Positions 9,118-18,200 of a stretch of DNA of 64,000 bases are shown here, in pieces. Below the pieces are notes generated by a model, which searched no databases, was not told the DNA's origin, and was given only the letters and a program-made list of their open reading frames with translations. Numbering within the stretch: position 1 is the stretch's first letter; every line of letters starts with the position of its first letter. The translations under genes were made by a program, and so were the position numbers. The stretch covers positions 3,248,501 to 3,312,500 of the forward strand of contig NZ_CP133189.1 in the NCBI RefSeq assembly GCF_030913655.1, written 5' to 3'. The DNA comes from Clostridium sp. MB40-C1 (GTDB taxonomy: Bacteria > Bacillota > Clostridia > Clostridiales > Clostridiaceae).

Positions 9118-10326
9118 TTATTTAGAATTTAAGCAGTTTTTTATCTTCATGAAGGCATATTCTAAAGTTGAATCAAGGTTGTTAGTGTTCTTTCCACCAC
9201 CTTGAGCAGAAGAATCACTTCCACCGCCATTTCCATCAATTAAGGTAATAGCATCTTTTAAGAGTGAGTTCATACTAATAACTTTTAAATCTTTTGAGCA
9301 CATAAATATAAGACGTGCTTTGGCATCATCTTTAATAGCAAACAAAACTATGACGTTTTCAAAGGATGTTAGCTTTGAAGCTAGAAGGTTGATGTATTTA
9401 AAATCTGTATTATCATATACAGATTTTATTATATTAATATTGTTTAGTTTATCGCAGTTATTAATCATGTCTTGAATTTCATAATCGGCTATTTTAGCTT
9501 TCAAACTACTATTTTCATAAATAATTTTTCGTAGGTCTTGTGTAAGGTGTTGTATTTGATCTAAAGCTTCTTCTTCATTACATTTTAAATTGGTGCAGAT
9601 TTTTGAAGTGAAGACATCCTTTGAGAAATAGTCTGCCACAGCTCTTTTGCCACATAAAAATGTTATTCTTGTGGAATTTTTAAGGTTCTCCCATTTTATA
9701 ATTTTAATTAGCTGAACTTCTATTGTAGACTTAGGGTGTATTCCAAAGCATGGAGTTATAGATAGGTCACCAATTTTAGCTATTCTTATTTGTTCACTTG
9801 TTCTAGTGAGCGGTTTTTTAAAGGCTAATTTTTTTAACTCTGACTTAGAAGGATACATAAACTCAATGGGAATATTATCAAATATAATATTGTTTGAAAG
9901 TTTTTCCACTTCTTGTATTTGGAATATATCAAAAATTTTATCTATATTAATGGTACAGTATTCTTTGTCTAATTTAAAATCCATAGTATTTCCATTAAAG
10001 AGGTTAAGGAAACAAGAGGAAAGAATATGCTGACCAAGATACTGCTGCATATTGTCAAATCTATTTTCCCAGTTAATAGAACATTTAATTTTATGAATTT
10101 TTATTGGCTTTTTTTGTGTCACATGATATATATCCCCTTCTTTTTCGTATACTCGGATTACTGGGATTGATTCTAAGTGTCCTGTGTCACAAGGTTGTTC
10201 TCCATCTCCAGGGTAAAAGTAAGTCTTATCTAAAAGAATATGAAATTCATTGTTTTTTTCAGATATATTTATTATTTCAGCAGTAAATGTTTTGATATAT
10301 TGATTTTCATAATAAAGCTTTTCCAT
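9118..10326 (-). CDS. AlaX-L-like alanyl-tRNA editing protein with DHHA1 domain
   Basis: Cytoplasmic protein of 402 aa built like the editing half of alanyl-tRNA synthetase. An N-terminal barrel contains DKTYFYPGDGEQPCDTG, followed by the SAD editing domain. A coiled-coil linker (about 240-290) leads to a C-terminal DHHA1-like domain ending in the glycine-rich IDGNGGGSDSSAQGGG. The family deacylates mischarged Ser/Gly-tRNA(Ala). Zinc ligands H100, C193 and H197 are present, but the first His of the HxxxH motif is Y96 (QQYLGQH). AAAGGAGA supports the ATG at 10326. The editing role is probable; its activity is uncertain because of Y96. Confidence 0.85.
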   Translation of the reverse strand: MEKLYYENQYIKTFTAEIINISEKNNEFHILLDKTYFYPGDGEQPCDTGHLESIPVIRVYEKEGDIYHVTQKKPIKIHKIKCSINWENRFDNMQQYLGQHILSSCFLNLFNGNTMDFKLDKEYCTINIDKIFDIFQIQEVEKLSNNIIFDNIPIEFMYPSKSELKKLAFKKPLTRTSEQIRIAKIGDLSITPCFGIHPKSTIEVQLIKIIKWENLKNSTRITFLCGKRAVADYFSKDVFTSKICTNLKCNEEEALDQIQHLTQDLRKIIYENSSLKAKIADYEIQDMINNCDKLNNINIIKSVYDNTDFKYINLLASKLTSFENVIVLFAIKDDAKARLIFMCSKDLKVISMNSLLKDAITLIDGNGGGSDSSAQGGGKNTNNLDSTLEYAFMKIKNCLNSK

Positions 10327-10570
10327 ATTGATAAATCTCCTTTAAATAGCTAAATTAGTTTGTCTTTAATTGTACTATAAATTAATAAAAGAATCTTGTT
10401 TATATTATAGAAAATTTATTTATAATATAAAGAATTTGAATAAATAGCATAAAGATTATTTATATAAATTAAATAAATGCCTGTGTTTTAGTAAGTTAGT
10501 GATTTAAAACAAAGTCAAATAATTAAGTATAAAGTATGTATGGTGATAATGAAAAATAACAAAACCGAAT

Positions 10571-10612
10571 AAAACAGCAAAAAACAGCAAAAAAGTATTA
10601 ACAAAACAGCAA
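10571..10612. promoter_or_regulatory. Triple direct repeat AAAACAGCAA, candidate DeoR-family operator
   Basis: Three identical copies of AAAACAGCAA lie at 10571-10580, 10581-10590 and 10603-10612, preceded by a weaker AAAACCGAAT. They are about 70 bp before the GTG of a DeoR-family repressor. DeoR/GlpR proteins often bind such direct repeats and autoregulate. The rest of the gap 10327-10682 shows no gene. Confidence 0.5.
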
Positions 10613-10682
10613 ATAAGTGATATTATATTATTGGGTAAGTTAAAACGTGCCTATGGTGTAGACGAAAGGAGTTTTAATAGTT

Positions 10683-11453
10683 GTGTTTGCAGAGGAACGA
10701 CGAGAACTAATACTTTCTAAAGTAAAGTTACTAGGAAGAGTATTTGTAAAAGATTTAGCAGAAGAATGTGGTGTTTCAATAGATACTATTCGAAGAGACC
10801 TTACATCTATGGAGGAAAAAGGGCTTTTAAAAAGAACCCATGGTGGTGCTGTACCTTTATCAAAGGTTAGAAGATTGCCAATGGATGAGAAAATTAGATA
10901 TAGTGAAGGTACAGAACATCAAAATGCTGTTGCTAAATTAGCTTCAACTTATATAGAACAAGGTGATACTGTTTTTATAGGTGGAGCGAGCATACACTAT
11001 GTTTTATTAAAGTATCTTCCAAGAGATAGGGAATTCACAGTTATTACAAATTCACTTACAATTGCACAAAAACTTAAAAACTTAAGTAACGTTGAAACAT
11101 ATATAGTATGTGGAAAAATAAAAAGTGAAGAAGGTATGGTTGATGTATTAGCCACTGATTTTATAAGAGGGTTAAGAATAGATATAGCTTTTTTAACAGG
11201 AGGAGGAATTTCTGCAAAACATGGTTTAAGCAGTTCTACACCAGAAGGAGCTATTTTTCAAAGAACTGTAGCAGAGGTATCTCGTAGGAAAATATGTCTT
11301 GCTAATTTTGATAAGGTAGGTACTGAGTTTTTTTCCAAAACTATAGATATTAAAGATTTGGATATATTAATAACTGATTGGGAAGCACCTGATGAAGAGA
11401 TTAACAAAATGGGAAAATTAGGAGTAAAGGTTTTAATTGCAAAACAAATATAG
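10683..11453 (+). CDS. DeoR/GlpR-family transcriptional regulator
   Basis: DNA-binding regulator of 256 aa. The DeoR-type helix-turn-helix spans about 6-57 (typical start FAEERRELI, then VKDLAEECGVSIDTIRRDL). The DeoRC sugar-phosphate sensor domain spans about 75-232, with the expected TGGGISAKHGLSS and CLANFDKVGTEFF segments. The start is GTG 10683, with GAAAGGAG at 10664-10671. Thirty-six bases separate it from two tandem aminotransferase genes, so it probably controls them and itself in response to a phosphorylated sugar. The repeat at 10571 is the likely operator. Confidence 0.93.
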   Translation: MFAEERRELILSKVKLLGRVFVKDLAEECGVSIDTIRRDLTSMEEKGLLKRTHGGAVPLSKVRRLPMDEKIRYSEGTEHQNAVAKLASTYIEQGDTVFIGGASIHYVLLKYLPRDREFTVITNSLTIAQKLKNLSNVETYIVCGKIKSEEGMVDVLATDFIRGLRIDIAFLTGGGISAKHGLSSSTPEGAIFQRTVAEVSRRKICLANFDKVGTEFFSKTIDIKDLDILITDWEAPDEEINKMGKLGVKVLIAKQI

Positions 11454-11489
11454 AATATATAATTTTATTAAATAAAAGGAGGCTAAATA

Positions 11490-12611
11490 ATGAAGGTTAA
11501 TTTTTACACATCGCTAAGAGAATATAATGAAAAAAAAGGTGAATTCGATAAAGCTATTCAATCGGTTATTGAAAAAGGTAATTTTATATTAGGCGAACAA
11601 GTTACTCAACTTGAAAAAGATATTCAAGAGTATACAGGAGCAAAACATGCTATAGGAGTAGCGTCAGGTACTGATGCATTAGTTATTGCTTCAGATATAC
11701 TTGGATTTAAGGATGGAAAAGAAGTTATAACTTCACCATTTACTTTTCTTGCATCTGCATCATGTATTATAAAACATAAAGGTAAACCAGTTTTTGTAGA
11801 TATTGATGAAGATACATTGCAAATTGATGTTAATAAAATTGAAGAAAAAATAAATGAAAATACAGTAGGTATACTTCCAATACACTTATTTAATCAAATG
11901 AGTGATATGGATAAAATCATGGATATAGCAGATAAACACAATCTTAAAGTTTTAGAAGATGCTGCTGAGGCATTTGGTATGAGATTTAAGGGAAATAGTG
12001 ATAATTATAGACATTCAGGAACTATCGGAGATTTTGGAGTATATTCTTTCTTCCCAACAAAGACTCTTGGAGGATATGGTGATGGAGGAATGATAGTTAC
12101 TAATGATGATAACTTAGCACAACTTGTAAAATCTTATAGAGTTCATGGTGCTTCAAAAAAATATCATTATGATTTTATAGGATATAATTCTAGATTAGAT
12201 ACTCTTCAAGCGGCTGTATTATCAGTTAAGTTAAAATATATAGATGAAGCAATACAGAAGAGAGAAAACATAGCTAAGTTATATATTGAAAGATTAAAAG
12301 ACTGTGAAAATATTAGATTCCCTAAAGTTAAAGGAGATCAACATCAAGTTTATTATGTATTTAATATATTAGCAGAAAATAGAGATGAACTTGCAGAATA
12401 CTTAAAGAAAAACGAAATAGGAACAAGTATTTACTACCCAATGCCTCTTCATCTACAAAAGAGTTTTGAATATTTAGGATATAAAAAGGGAGATTTCCCT
12501 ATAGCTGAGAAGATTGCTCAAGAGATTATTGCTCTTCCTATATATCCAGAGATGACTACTGATGAAGTTGAATTTGTATGTGAAACAATTAAAAAGTTTT
12601 ATAGAAAATAA
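11490..12611 (+). CDS. DegT/DnrJ/EryC1 family sugar aminotransferase (first of pair)
   Basis: PLP-dependent aminotransferase of 373 aa, the standard DegT length, which would transfer an amino group to a keto-sugar nucleotide or related substrate. PLP phosphate-binding SGTDALVIA, D157 (LEDAAEAFG) and the Schiff-base K191 (FFPTKTLGGYGDGG) are all present. AAAGGAGG precedes the ATG. It follows the DeoR regulator and precedes a second DegT gene at a 29-bp gap. The segment IHLFNQMSDM resembles the IHLFGQ of WbpE/FdtB-type enzymes. The exact substrate cannot be read from the sequence. Confidence 0.9.
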   Translation: MKVNFYTSLREYNEKKGEFDKAIQSVIEKGNFILGEQVTQLEKDIQEYTGAKHAIGVASGTDALVIASDILGFKDGKEVITSPFTFLASASCIIKHKGKPVFVDIDEDTLQIDVNKIEEKINENTVGILPIHLFNQMSDMDKIMDIADKHNLKVLEDAAEAFGMRFKGNSDNYRHSGTIGDFGVYSFFPTKTLGGYGDGGMIVTNDDNLAQLVKSYRVHGASKKYHYDFIGYNSRLDTLQAAVLSVKLKYIDEAIQKRENIAKLYIERLKDCENIRFPKVKGDQHQVYYVFNILAENRDELAEYLKKNEIGTSIYYPMPLHLQKSFEYLGYKKGDFPIAEKIAQEIIALPIYPEMTTDEVEFVCETIKKFYRK

Positions 12612-12640
12612 TAGAACCTAATAAAGAGAGGATGTTTAAT

Positions 12641-13819
12641 ATGAGTAAAAAAATACCATTTTCACCACCGGATATAACTCAAGCAGAAATTGATGCTGTA
12701 GTTGAGGTTATGAAATCAGGTTGGATTACATCTGGACCAAAAATACTTCAGTTTGAACAAAATATAGCAAAATATTGTGATACTAATCACGCTGTAGCGG
12801 TAAATAGTGCTACTGCTGGATTAGAACTTATATTAAAAGTTTTAGGAATTAGTGGAGAAGATCAAGTTATAACAACTCCATACACATATGCTGCTACATC
12901 TAACGTATTATTACACAGAGGTGTAAAACCAACTTTTGTAGATGTAAAAAAAGGTGACTTTTTAATAGATGAGCAAAAAATTTATGATGCTATAACACCA
13001 AAAACAAAAGCAATAATGACTGTTGATATAGCAGGGGTTCCTGTAGATTATGATGCAGTTAAGAAAGTAATAAAGGCTAAAAACCGTGAAGATATTGTAC
13101 TTATATCTGATTCAGCTCATTCATTTGGTGCTACATATAAGGGGCAAAAAGTTGGGGGACAGATGGATTTTCACGTATTTTCATATCATGCGGTAAAGAA
13201 TCTTACAACTGCAGAAGGCGGAGCGATTACTTTTAATAATAACAATTTTAGGGGTAAAGAAGATTTATACAAAGAATTTAAATATACATCATTACAAGGA
13301 CAGACAAAAGATGCTCTTTCAAAAATGCAAGCTGGAGCATGGAAATATGATATTTTAACTGATGGATTTAAGTGCAATATGACAGATATTATGGCAGCAA
13401 TAGGTCTTGTTCAACTTGAAAGATATGAAGGAATGCTTGAAAAGAGAAGTGAGTTATTTGATGTTTATAATTCTGTTCTTAAGGATAAAGAATGGGCTAT
13501 GATTCCTTTCAGAGGAGAAGAAGGAACAGAAACTTGCTACCATTTATATACATTAAGAATAAAAGATTTTACTGAAGATCAAAGAAATAAAGTTATACAG
13601 ATGATGGCAGAAAAAGATATAGCTACAAATGTACACTTTATGCCACTCCCAATGTTTACTGTATATAAAAACTTAGGATATAAAGTAGAAGATTATCCTA
13701 ATGCATATGCACAATATTCTAATGAAATAACATTACCGCTTTATTCTACACTTTCACTTGATGATGCTGAATATGTAGCAACTGAACTTGTTAAGTGTGT
13801 AGAAAAAGTTTTAGGTTAG
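12641..13819 (+). CDS. DegT/DnrJ/EryC1 family sugar aminotransferase (second of pair)
   Basis: PLP-dependent aminotransferase of 392 aa, related to but clearly distinct from its neighbour. It has SPPDITQAEIDAV at the start, D157 (SDSAHSFGA) and Schiff-base K186 (YHAVKNLTTAEGG), the pattern seen in ArnB/PseC-like sugar-nucleotide 4-aminotransferases. I chose ATG 12641 because AGAGAGGA lies 9 bases before it; an in-frame ATG at 12632 overlaps that site. It is the last gene of the deoR-degT-degT unit, closed by the terminator at 13842. No dehydratase, epimerase or glycosyltransferase accompanies the pair here. Confidence 0.9.
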   Translation: MSKKIPFSPPDITQAEIDAVVEVMKSGWITSGPKILQFEQNIAKYCDTNHAVAVNSATAGLELILKVLGISGEDQVITTPYTYAATSNVLLHRGVKPTFVDVKKGDFLIDEQKIYDAITPKTKAIMTVDIAGVPVDYDAVKKVIKAKNREDIVLISDSAHSFGATYKGQKVGGQMDFHVFSYHAVKNLTTAEGGAITFNNNNFRGKEDLYKEFKYTSLQGQTKDALSKMQAGAWKYDILTDGFKCNMTDIMAAIGLVQLERYEGMLEKRSELFDVYNSVLKDKEWAMIPFRGEEGTETCYHLYTLRIKDFTEDQRNKVIQMMAEKDIATNVHFMPLPMFTVYKNLGYKVEDYPNAYAQYSNEITLPLYSTLSLDDAEYVATELVKCVEKVLG

Positions 13820-13841
13820 TTAAATTCATATAAATAATAGG

Positions 13842-13882
13842 ATTGTATAGTGATTATAAAAAATTGCTATACAATTTTTTTA
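13842..13882 (+). terminator. Rho-independent terminator
   Basis: The 9-bp stem ATTGTATAG / CTATACAAT is followed by TTTTTTTAT. It ends the deoR-aminotransferase operon. Confidence 0.75.
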
Positions 13883-13984
13883 TGCTTATTAAGGATTATA
13901 TAAAGTTAATTTGGGTGTAGCATTTTTATTTAAATAGAATATATTACTATTAGTTAGTAAAAAGCTAGGAGGAAAAATTATAAT

Positions 13985-14212
13985 ATGGCTAATCCAATGA
14001 AATCAGAAATTAAAAAAACAGATGTAATTTATTCGCCTAATGAAAAATGTATTCCACAAGAAATGGTAATAAGAAATGTTAGGCTAGCTGCTGCATATGT
14101 TCCTTTTCAAAAACTCTGCACTATCTTCTCTCCTATAGAAGCTCTTAAAAGAGGAACTGTTTTTCCAGAACTTTTTAGTCCTTACCCAGTAAAAGATAAA
14201 TATAATATGTAA
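13985..14212 (+). CDS. cotJA: Spore coat associated protein CotJA
   Basis: Small protein of 75 aa, first gene of the cotJABC operon made in the mother cell during sporulation. The central VRLAAAYVPFQKLCTIFSPIEALKRGTVFPELFSPY block is the CotJA signature: aromatic, proline-rich and ending with a FPELF.PY motif. AGGAGGAAAAATTATA precedes the ATG. CotJB starts 17 bp after the stop. In Bacillus and clostridia the products assemble in the inner coat with the CotJC manganese catalase. No sigma-E-like promoter could be read with confidence. Confidence 0.93.
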   Translation: MANPMKSEIKKTDVIYSPNEKCIPQEMVIRNVRLAAAYVPFQKLCTIFSPIEALKRGTVFPELFSPYPVKDKYNM

Positions 14213-14229
14213 GTAAGGAGGGGACTATT

Positions 14230-14514
14230 ATGAGTAAAAATATGAGTAAAATGGAGCTTCTAAAACAGATCACTGCTTTGAATTTTGTAGTTGAAGATCT
14301 TGGATTATATCTTAATACTCATCCTATGGATCAACAGGCTCTTGCTAAATATAATTTATATGTAATGCAGTATAAGGCATTAAAACAAAACTATGAGCTT
14401 TGTCATGGGATGTTATCTCAAAATGGTCAAAGTCCATATCCATGGCAATGGATAAATGAGCCTTGGCCTTGGGAGTATGAGGCTAATTTTGAGTTTGAGA
14501 GAGAGGAGAGATAG
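14230..14514 (+). CDS. cotJB: Spore coat protein CotJB
   Basis: Protein of 94 aa, the second cotJ product. It shows the family pattern LLKQITALNFVVEDLGLYLNTHPMDQQAL, then YNLYVMQYKALKQNYEL and the tryptophan-rich YPWQWINEPWPWEYE near the C-terminus. AAGGAGGGG precedes ATG 14230 well. Only 3 bp separate it from cotJC, indicating translational coupling. It is a coat component thought to work with CotJC; no catalytic motif is visible. Confidence 0.94.
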   Translation: MSKNMSKMELLKQITALNFVVEDLGLYLNTHPMDQQALAKYNLYVMQYKALKQNYELCHGMLSQNGQSPYPWQWINEPWPWEYEANFEFEREER

Positions 14515-14517
14515 TGT

Positions 14518-15117
14518 ATGTGGACTTATGATAAGATATTAGAATATCCTGTTAAAATCAAAAATCCCAATCCTAAAATGGCAAAAGTAATTATAACTCA
14601 ATATGGAGGCCCTGATGGAGAATTGGCTGCATCATTAAGATACTTAAGTCAAAGATTTTCTATGATCACTCCTCAAGCTATAGCTACATTAAATGACATA
14701 GGTACAGAAGAATTAGCACATTTAGAAATAGTGGGATCAATTGTTCACCAATTATTAAAAGGAGCTAGTGTTGAAGAAATAGAGAAAGCAGGTATGGGGG
14801 CTTATTATGCAGATCATGATAGAGCAATTTATCCTGTAAGTGCAGCAGGAGTACCATTTACAGCTGCATACATTCAGTCAAAAGGAGACCCGATTGTAGA
14901 CCTTACTGAAGATTTAGCGGCAGAACAAAAAGCAAGAGCTACTTATGAATATTTAATTCAAATGGCCGATGATCCTGATGTAATAGAGCCTTTAAAGTTT
15001 TTAAGGGAAAGAGAGGTTGTTCATTATCAGAGGTTTGGTGAAGCGCTTAGAATAGTTCAGGATTATTTACAAGAACCTCGTTTATTTATGATGCCAAAAC
15101 CAGATTTTATGAAGTAA
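14518..15117 (+). CDS. cotJC: Spore coat manganese catalase-like protein CotJC
   Basis: Protein of 199 aa, member of the dimanganese catalase family, deposited in the spore coat. It begins MWTYDKILEYPVKI, typical of CotJC. The di-metal ligands are visible: Glu in GPDGELAASLRY, Glu/His in GTEELAHLEIV, Glu in DLAAEQKARATYEY, and Glu/His in EREVVHYQRFGEAL. It may remove H2O2 at the spore surface. It is the third gene of cotJABC, closed by a strong terminator at 15138. Confidence 0.95.
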   Translation: MWTYDKILEYPVKIKNPNPKMAKVIITQYGGPDGELAASLRYLSQRFSMITPQAIATLNDIGTEELAHLEIVGSIVHQLLKGASVEEIEKAGMGAYYADHDRAIYPVSAAGVPFTAAYIQSKGDPIVDLTEDLAAEQKARATYEYLIQMADDPDVIEPLKFLREREVVHYQRFGEALRIVQDYLQEPRLFMMPKPDFMK

Positions 15118-15137
15118 TTAAAAATAATAGGGATTTT

Positions 15138-15170
15138 AAACACAGAGATAATTTTTCTCTGTGTTTTTTG
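15138..15170 (+). terminator. Rho-independent terminator
   Basis: The stem AAACACAGAGA / TCTCTGTGTTT (11 bp, 7-nt loop) continues into TTTTTT-like sequence. It ends cotJABC. Confidence 0.88.
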
Positions 15171-15298
15171 TTATGTAAAGTAAATTATATTCAAAAAATT
15201 TAATCTAAGAGAATATTGAGGGGAATTTTGAACACCATATAAATATGAATTAAGTTAAAACAAGAATTATAAATGCGATTTTTTAAGGAGGATATTTT

Positions 15299-18200
15299 AT
15301 GTCTAAAGTTATGAAAACAATGGATGGAAATGAAGCAGCAGCATATGCATCATATGCGTTTACTGAAGTTGCAGCTATATACCCAATAACTCCATCAACT
15401 CCCATGGCAGAATCTGTAGATGAATGGTCAGTGCATGGTAAAAAGAATATATTTGGTCAAGAAATAAAGGTTGCTGAAATGCAGTCTGAAGCAGGAGCTG
15501 CAGGAGCTGTTCATGGCTCTCTTGCTGCAGGAGCATTAACAACTACATACACGGCTTCTCAAGGATTACTGCTTATGATTCCCAATATGTATAAAATAGC
15601 TGGAGAGTTACTTCCAGGAGTATTTCATGTAAGTGCGAGGGCTCTTGGCGCACATGCATTGTCAATTTTCGGAGATCATCAAGATGTAATGGCATGTAGG
15701 CAGACAGGTTTTGCTCTTTTAGCTTCATCAAATGTACAAGAAGCTATGGATTTAGGATGTATAGCTCATCTTAGTGCAATTAAGTCAAGGGTACCATTTC
15801 TTCATTTCTTTGATGGATTCAGAACATCTCATGAGTATCAAAAGATAGAAGTAATCGATTATAATGATTTAGCTAAAATTGTAGATTATAATGCTATAAA
15901 GCAATTTAGAGATAGAGCTTTGAACCCAGAACATCCAGTTGTTAGAGGAACAACGCAGAATTCAGATATTTATTTTCAAGGAAGAGAAGCTTCAAATAAG
16001 TTTTTAGATGAAGTTCCTAATATTGTAGAAACCTATATGCAGGAAATAAAGAAAATTACAGGAAGGGAATATCATCCATTTGATTATTACGGTGCACCAG
16101 ATGCAAAGCATATTATAGTTGCTATGGGATCTGGATGTGACACTATTTCAGAAACTGTAGATTATCTTAATAAAAAGGGGGAAAAGGTTGGACTTGTTAA
16201 AGTTCGTTTATATAGACCTTTTTCAGCTAAACATTTCTTAAATATAATACCTAAAACAGTAGAAAAGATTTCAGTGCTTGATAGAACAAAAGAACCTGGT
16301 GCTCCAGGGGAACCATTATATCTTGATGTTGCTAAGTTGTTCTATAATTCTGAAGATAAACCAACGATTATAGGAGGAAGGTATGGTTTAGGGTCAAAAG
16401 ATACAAGACCATCTGAAATTTTGTCAGTATTTGAGAATATGAAAAAAGACAATCCTAAAGATAATTTTACTGTAGGTATTGTAGATGATGTAACGTATAC
16501 ATCTTTACCAGAAGCAGAAATGATAAATACTACTCCAGAAAATAATATAAGTTGTAAATTCTGGGGATTAGGCTCAGATGGTACTGTAGGAGCTAATAAA
16601 AGTGCAATTAAAATAATTGGAGATAATACAGATCTTTATGTTCAGGCATATTTTTCATATGATAGTAAGAAATCAGGAGGAACAACTATTTCACACTTGC
16701 GTTTTGGAAAAGATCCTATAAGATCTTCATATTTAGTACACGAGGCAGATTATATTGCCTGTCATAATAAATCATTTTTATATAATTACGACATATTAAA
16801 AGGACTAAAGAAGGGCGGAACATTTGTACTTAATTGCCCTTGGAAAGAAGAGGAGTTAGACGAAAAAATACCTGCATCTATAAGAAAATATATATCCCAG
16901 AATAATATAGAGTTTTATATCATCGATGCTATTAAGATTGCTTCCGAAATAGGATTAGGAGCAAGAATAAATATGATTATGCAATCTGCATTTTTTAAGT
17001 TAGCTAATATAATACCAGTTGAAAGTGCAGTTAAATATCTAAAGGATTCTATTCAAAAAACCTATGGCAAAAAAGGTGAAAAAATTGTTGAAATGAATAA
17101 AAATGCAGTAGACAGAGGAATAGAAAATTTAATTAAAATAAATGTACCTACATCGTGGGATGAAGCTGAGGAAGAAGAAAGACCTATTAAAGATGAACCA
17201 GAATTTGTGAAAAAAATACAAAGAAAGATAGCTAGAAATGAAGGAGATGAATTGCCAGTTAGTGCCTTTAACGGCATGGAAGATGGAACATTTCCACTTG
17301 GAACTACTGCCTATGAAAAAAGAGGAATTGCTGTTATGATTCCAGAGTGGCAAATAGATAAATGTATACAATGTGGTCAATGTGCTTATATATGTCCTCA
17401 TGCTACTGTAAGGCAAATCCTTTTAAATGATGAAGAAGCCCAAAAGGCTCCGGATACTTTTAAAACAAAAGAACCAAGTGGAAAAGGACTTGAAAAGTAT
17501 CACTATAGAATACAAATAGCTCCTTTAGATTGTACTGGATGTGGTAATTGTGCTGATATATGTCCTGCACCAGGTAAAGCTCTTATAATGAAACCAGCAG
17601 ATGAACAGATAGAGATGGAATCTGAAAACTGGGAATTTGCTGCTAAAGTTAAAGAAAAAGATGGCGTGATAGATAAAGAGACAGTTAAAGGAAGTCAATT
17701 TGCGAAACCTCTTTTAGAATTTAATGGTGCATGTCCAGGATGTGGCGAAACCCCATATATTAAACTTTTAACTCAATTGTATGGTGAAAGAATGATGATT
17801 GCTAACGCAACAGGTTGTTCATCAATTTGGGGAGCAAGCGCACCATCTATAGCTTATACCACTAATGATAATGGAAAAGGTCCAGCTTGGGGTAATTCAC
17901 TATTTGAAGATAATGCGGAATACGGATATGGTATGTTTCTTGGAGTAAAGCATATAAGAGACAGATTAGCTGATATTATGAAAGAAGCAATAAAAATGCC
18001 TGCATTAAATGAATCTATAAAACAAGCATTTAATGAATGGATAAGTTCGAAAGATGATGGAGAATTATCTAAGAGTGCTTCATTAAAGGTATTAGAAATA
18101 TTAGAAGGATATGAAGATAAAGAAAATCCTATAATAAAAGAAATTTTAGATAAAAAAGATTTTCTAATTAAAAAATCTCATTGGATTATAGGTGGAGATG

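Noticed and set aside
10571-10612. Reading the AAAACAGCAA repeats as a CRISPR array or as plasmid iterons.
   Set aside because: The units are 10 bp, two are directly adjacent without a spacer, and there are no cas or replication genes. A repressor site fits better.
17062-17416. Two open frames antisense to nifJ.
   Set aside because: They lie entirely inside the conserved PFOR gene and have no initiation signals or recognisable motifs.
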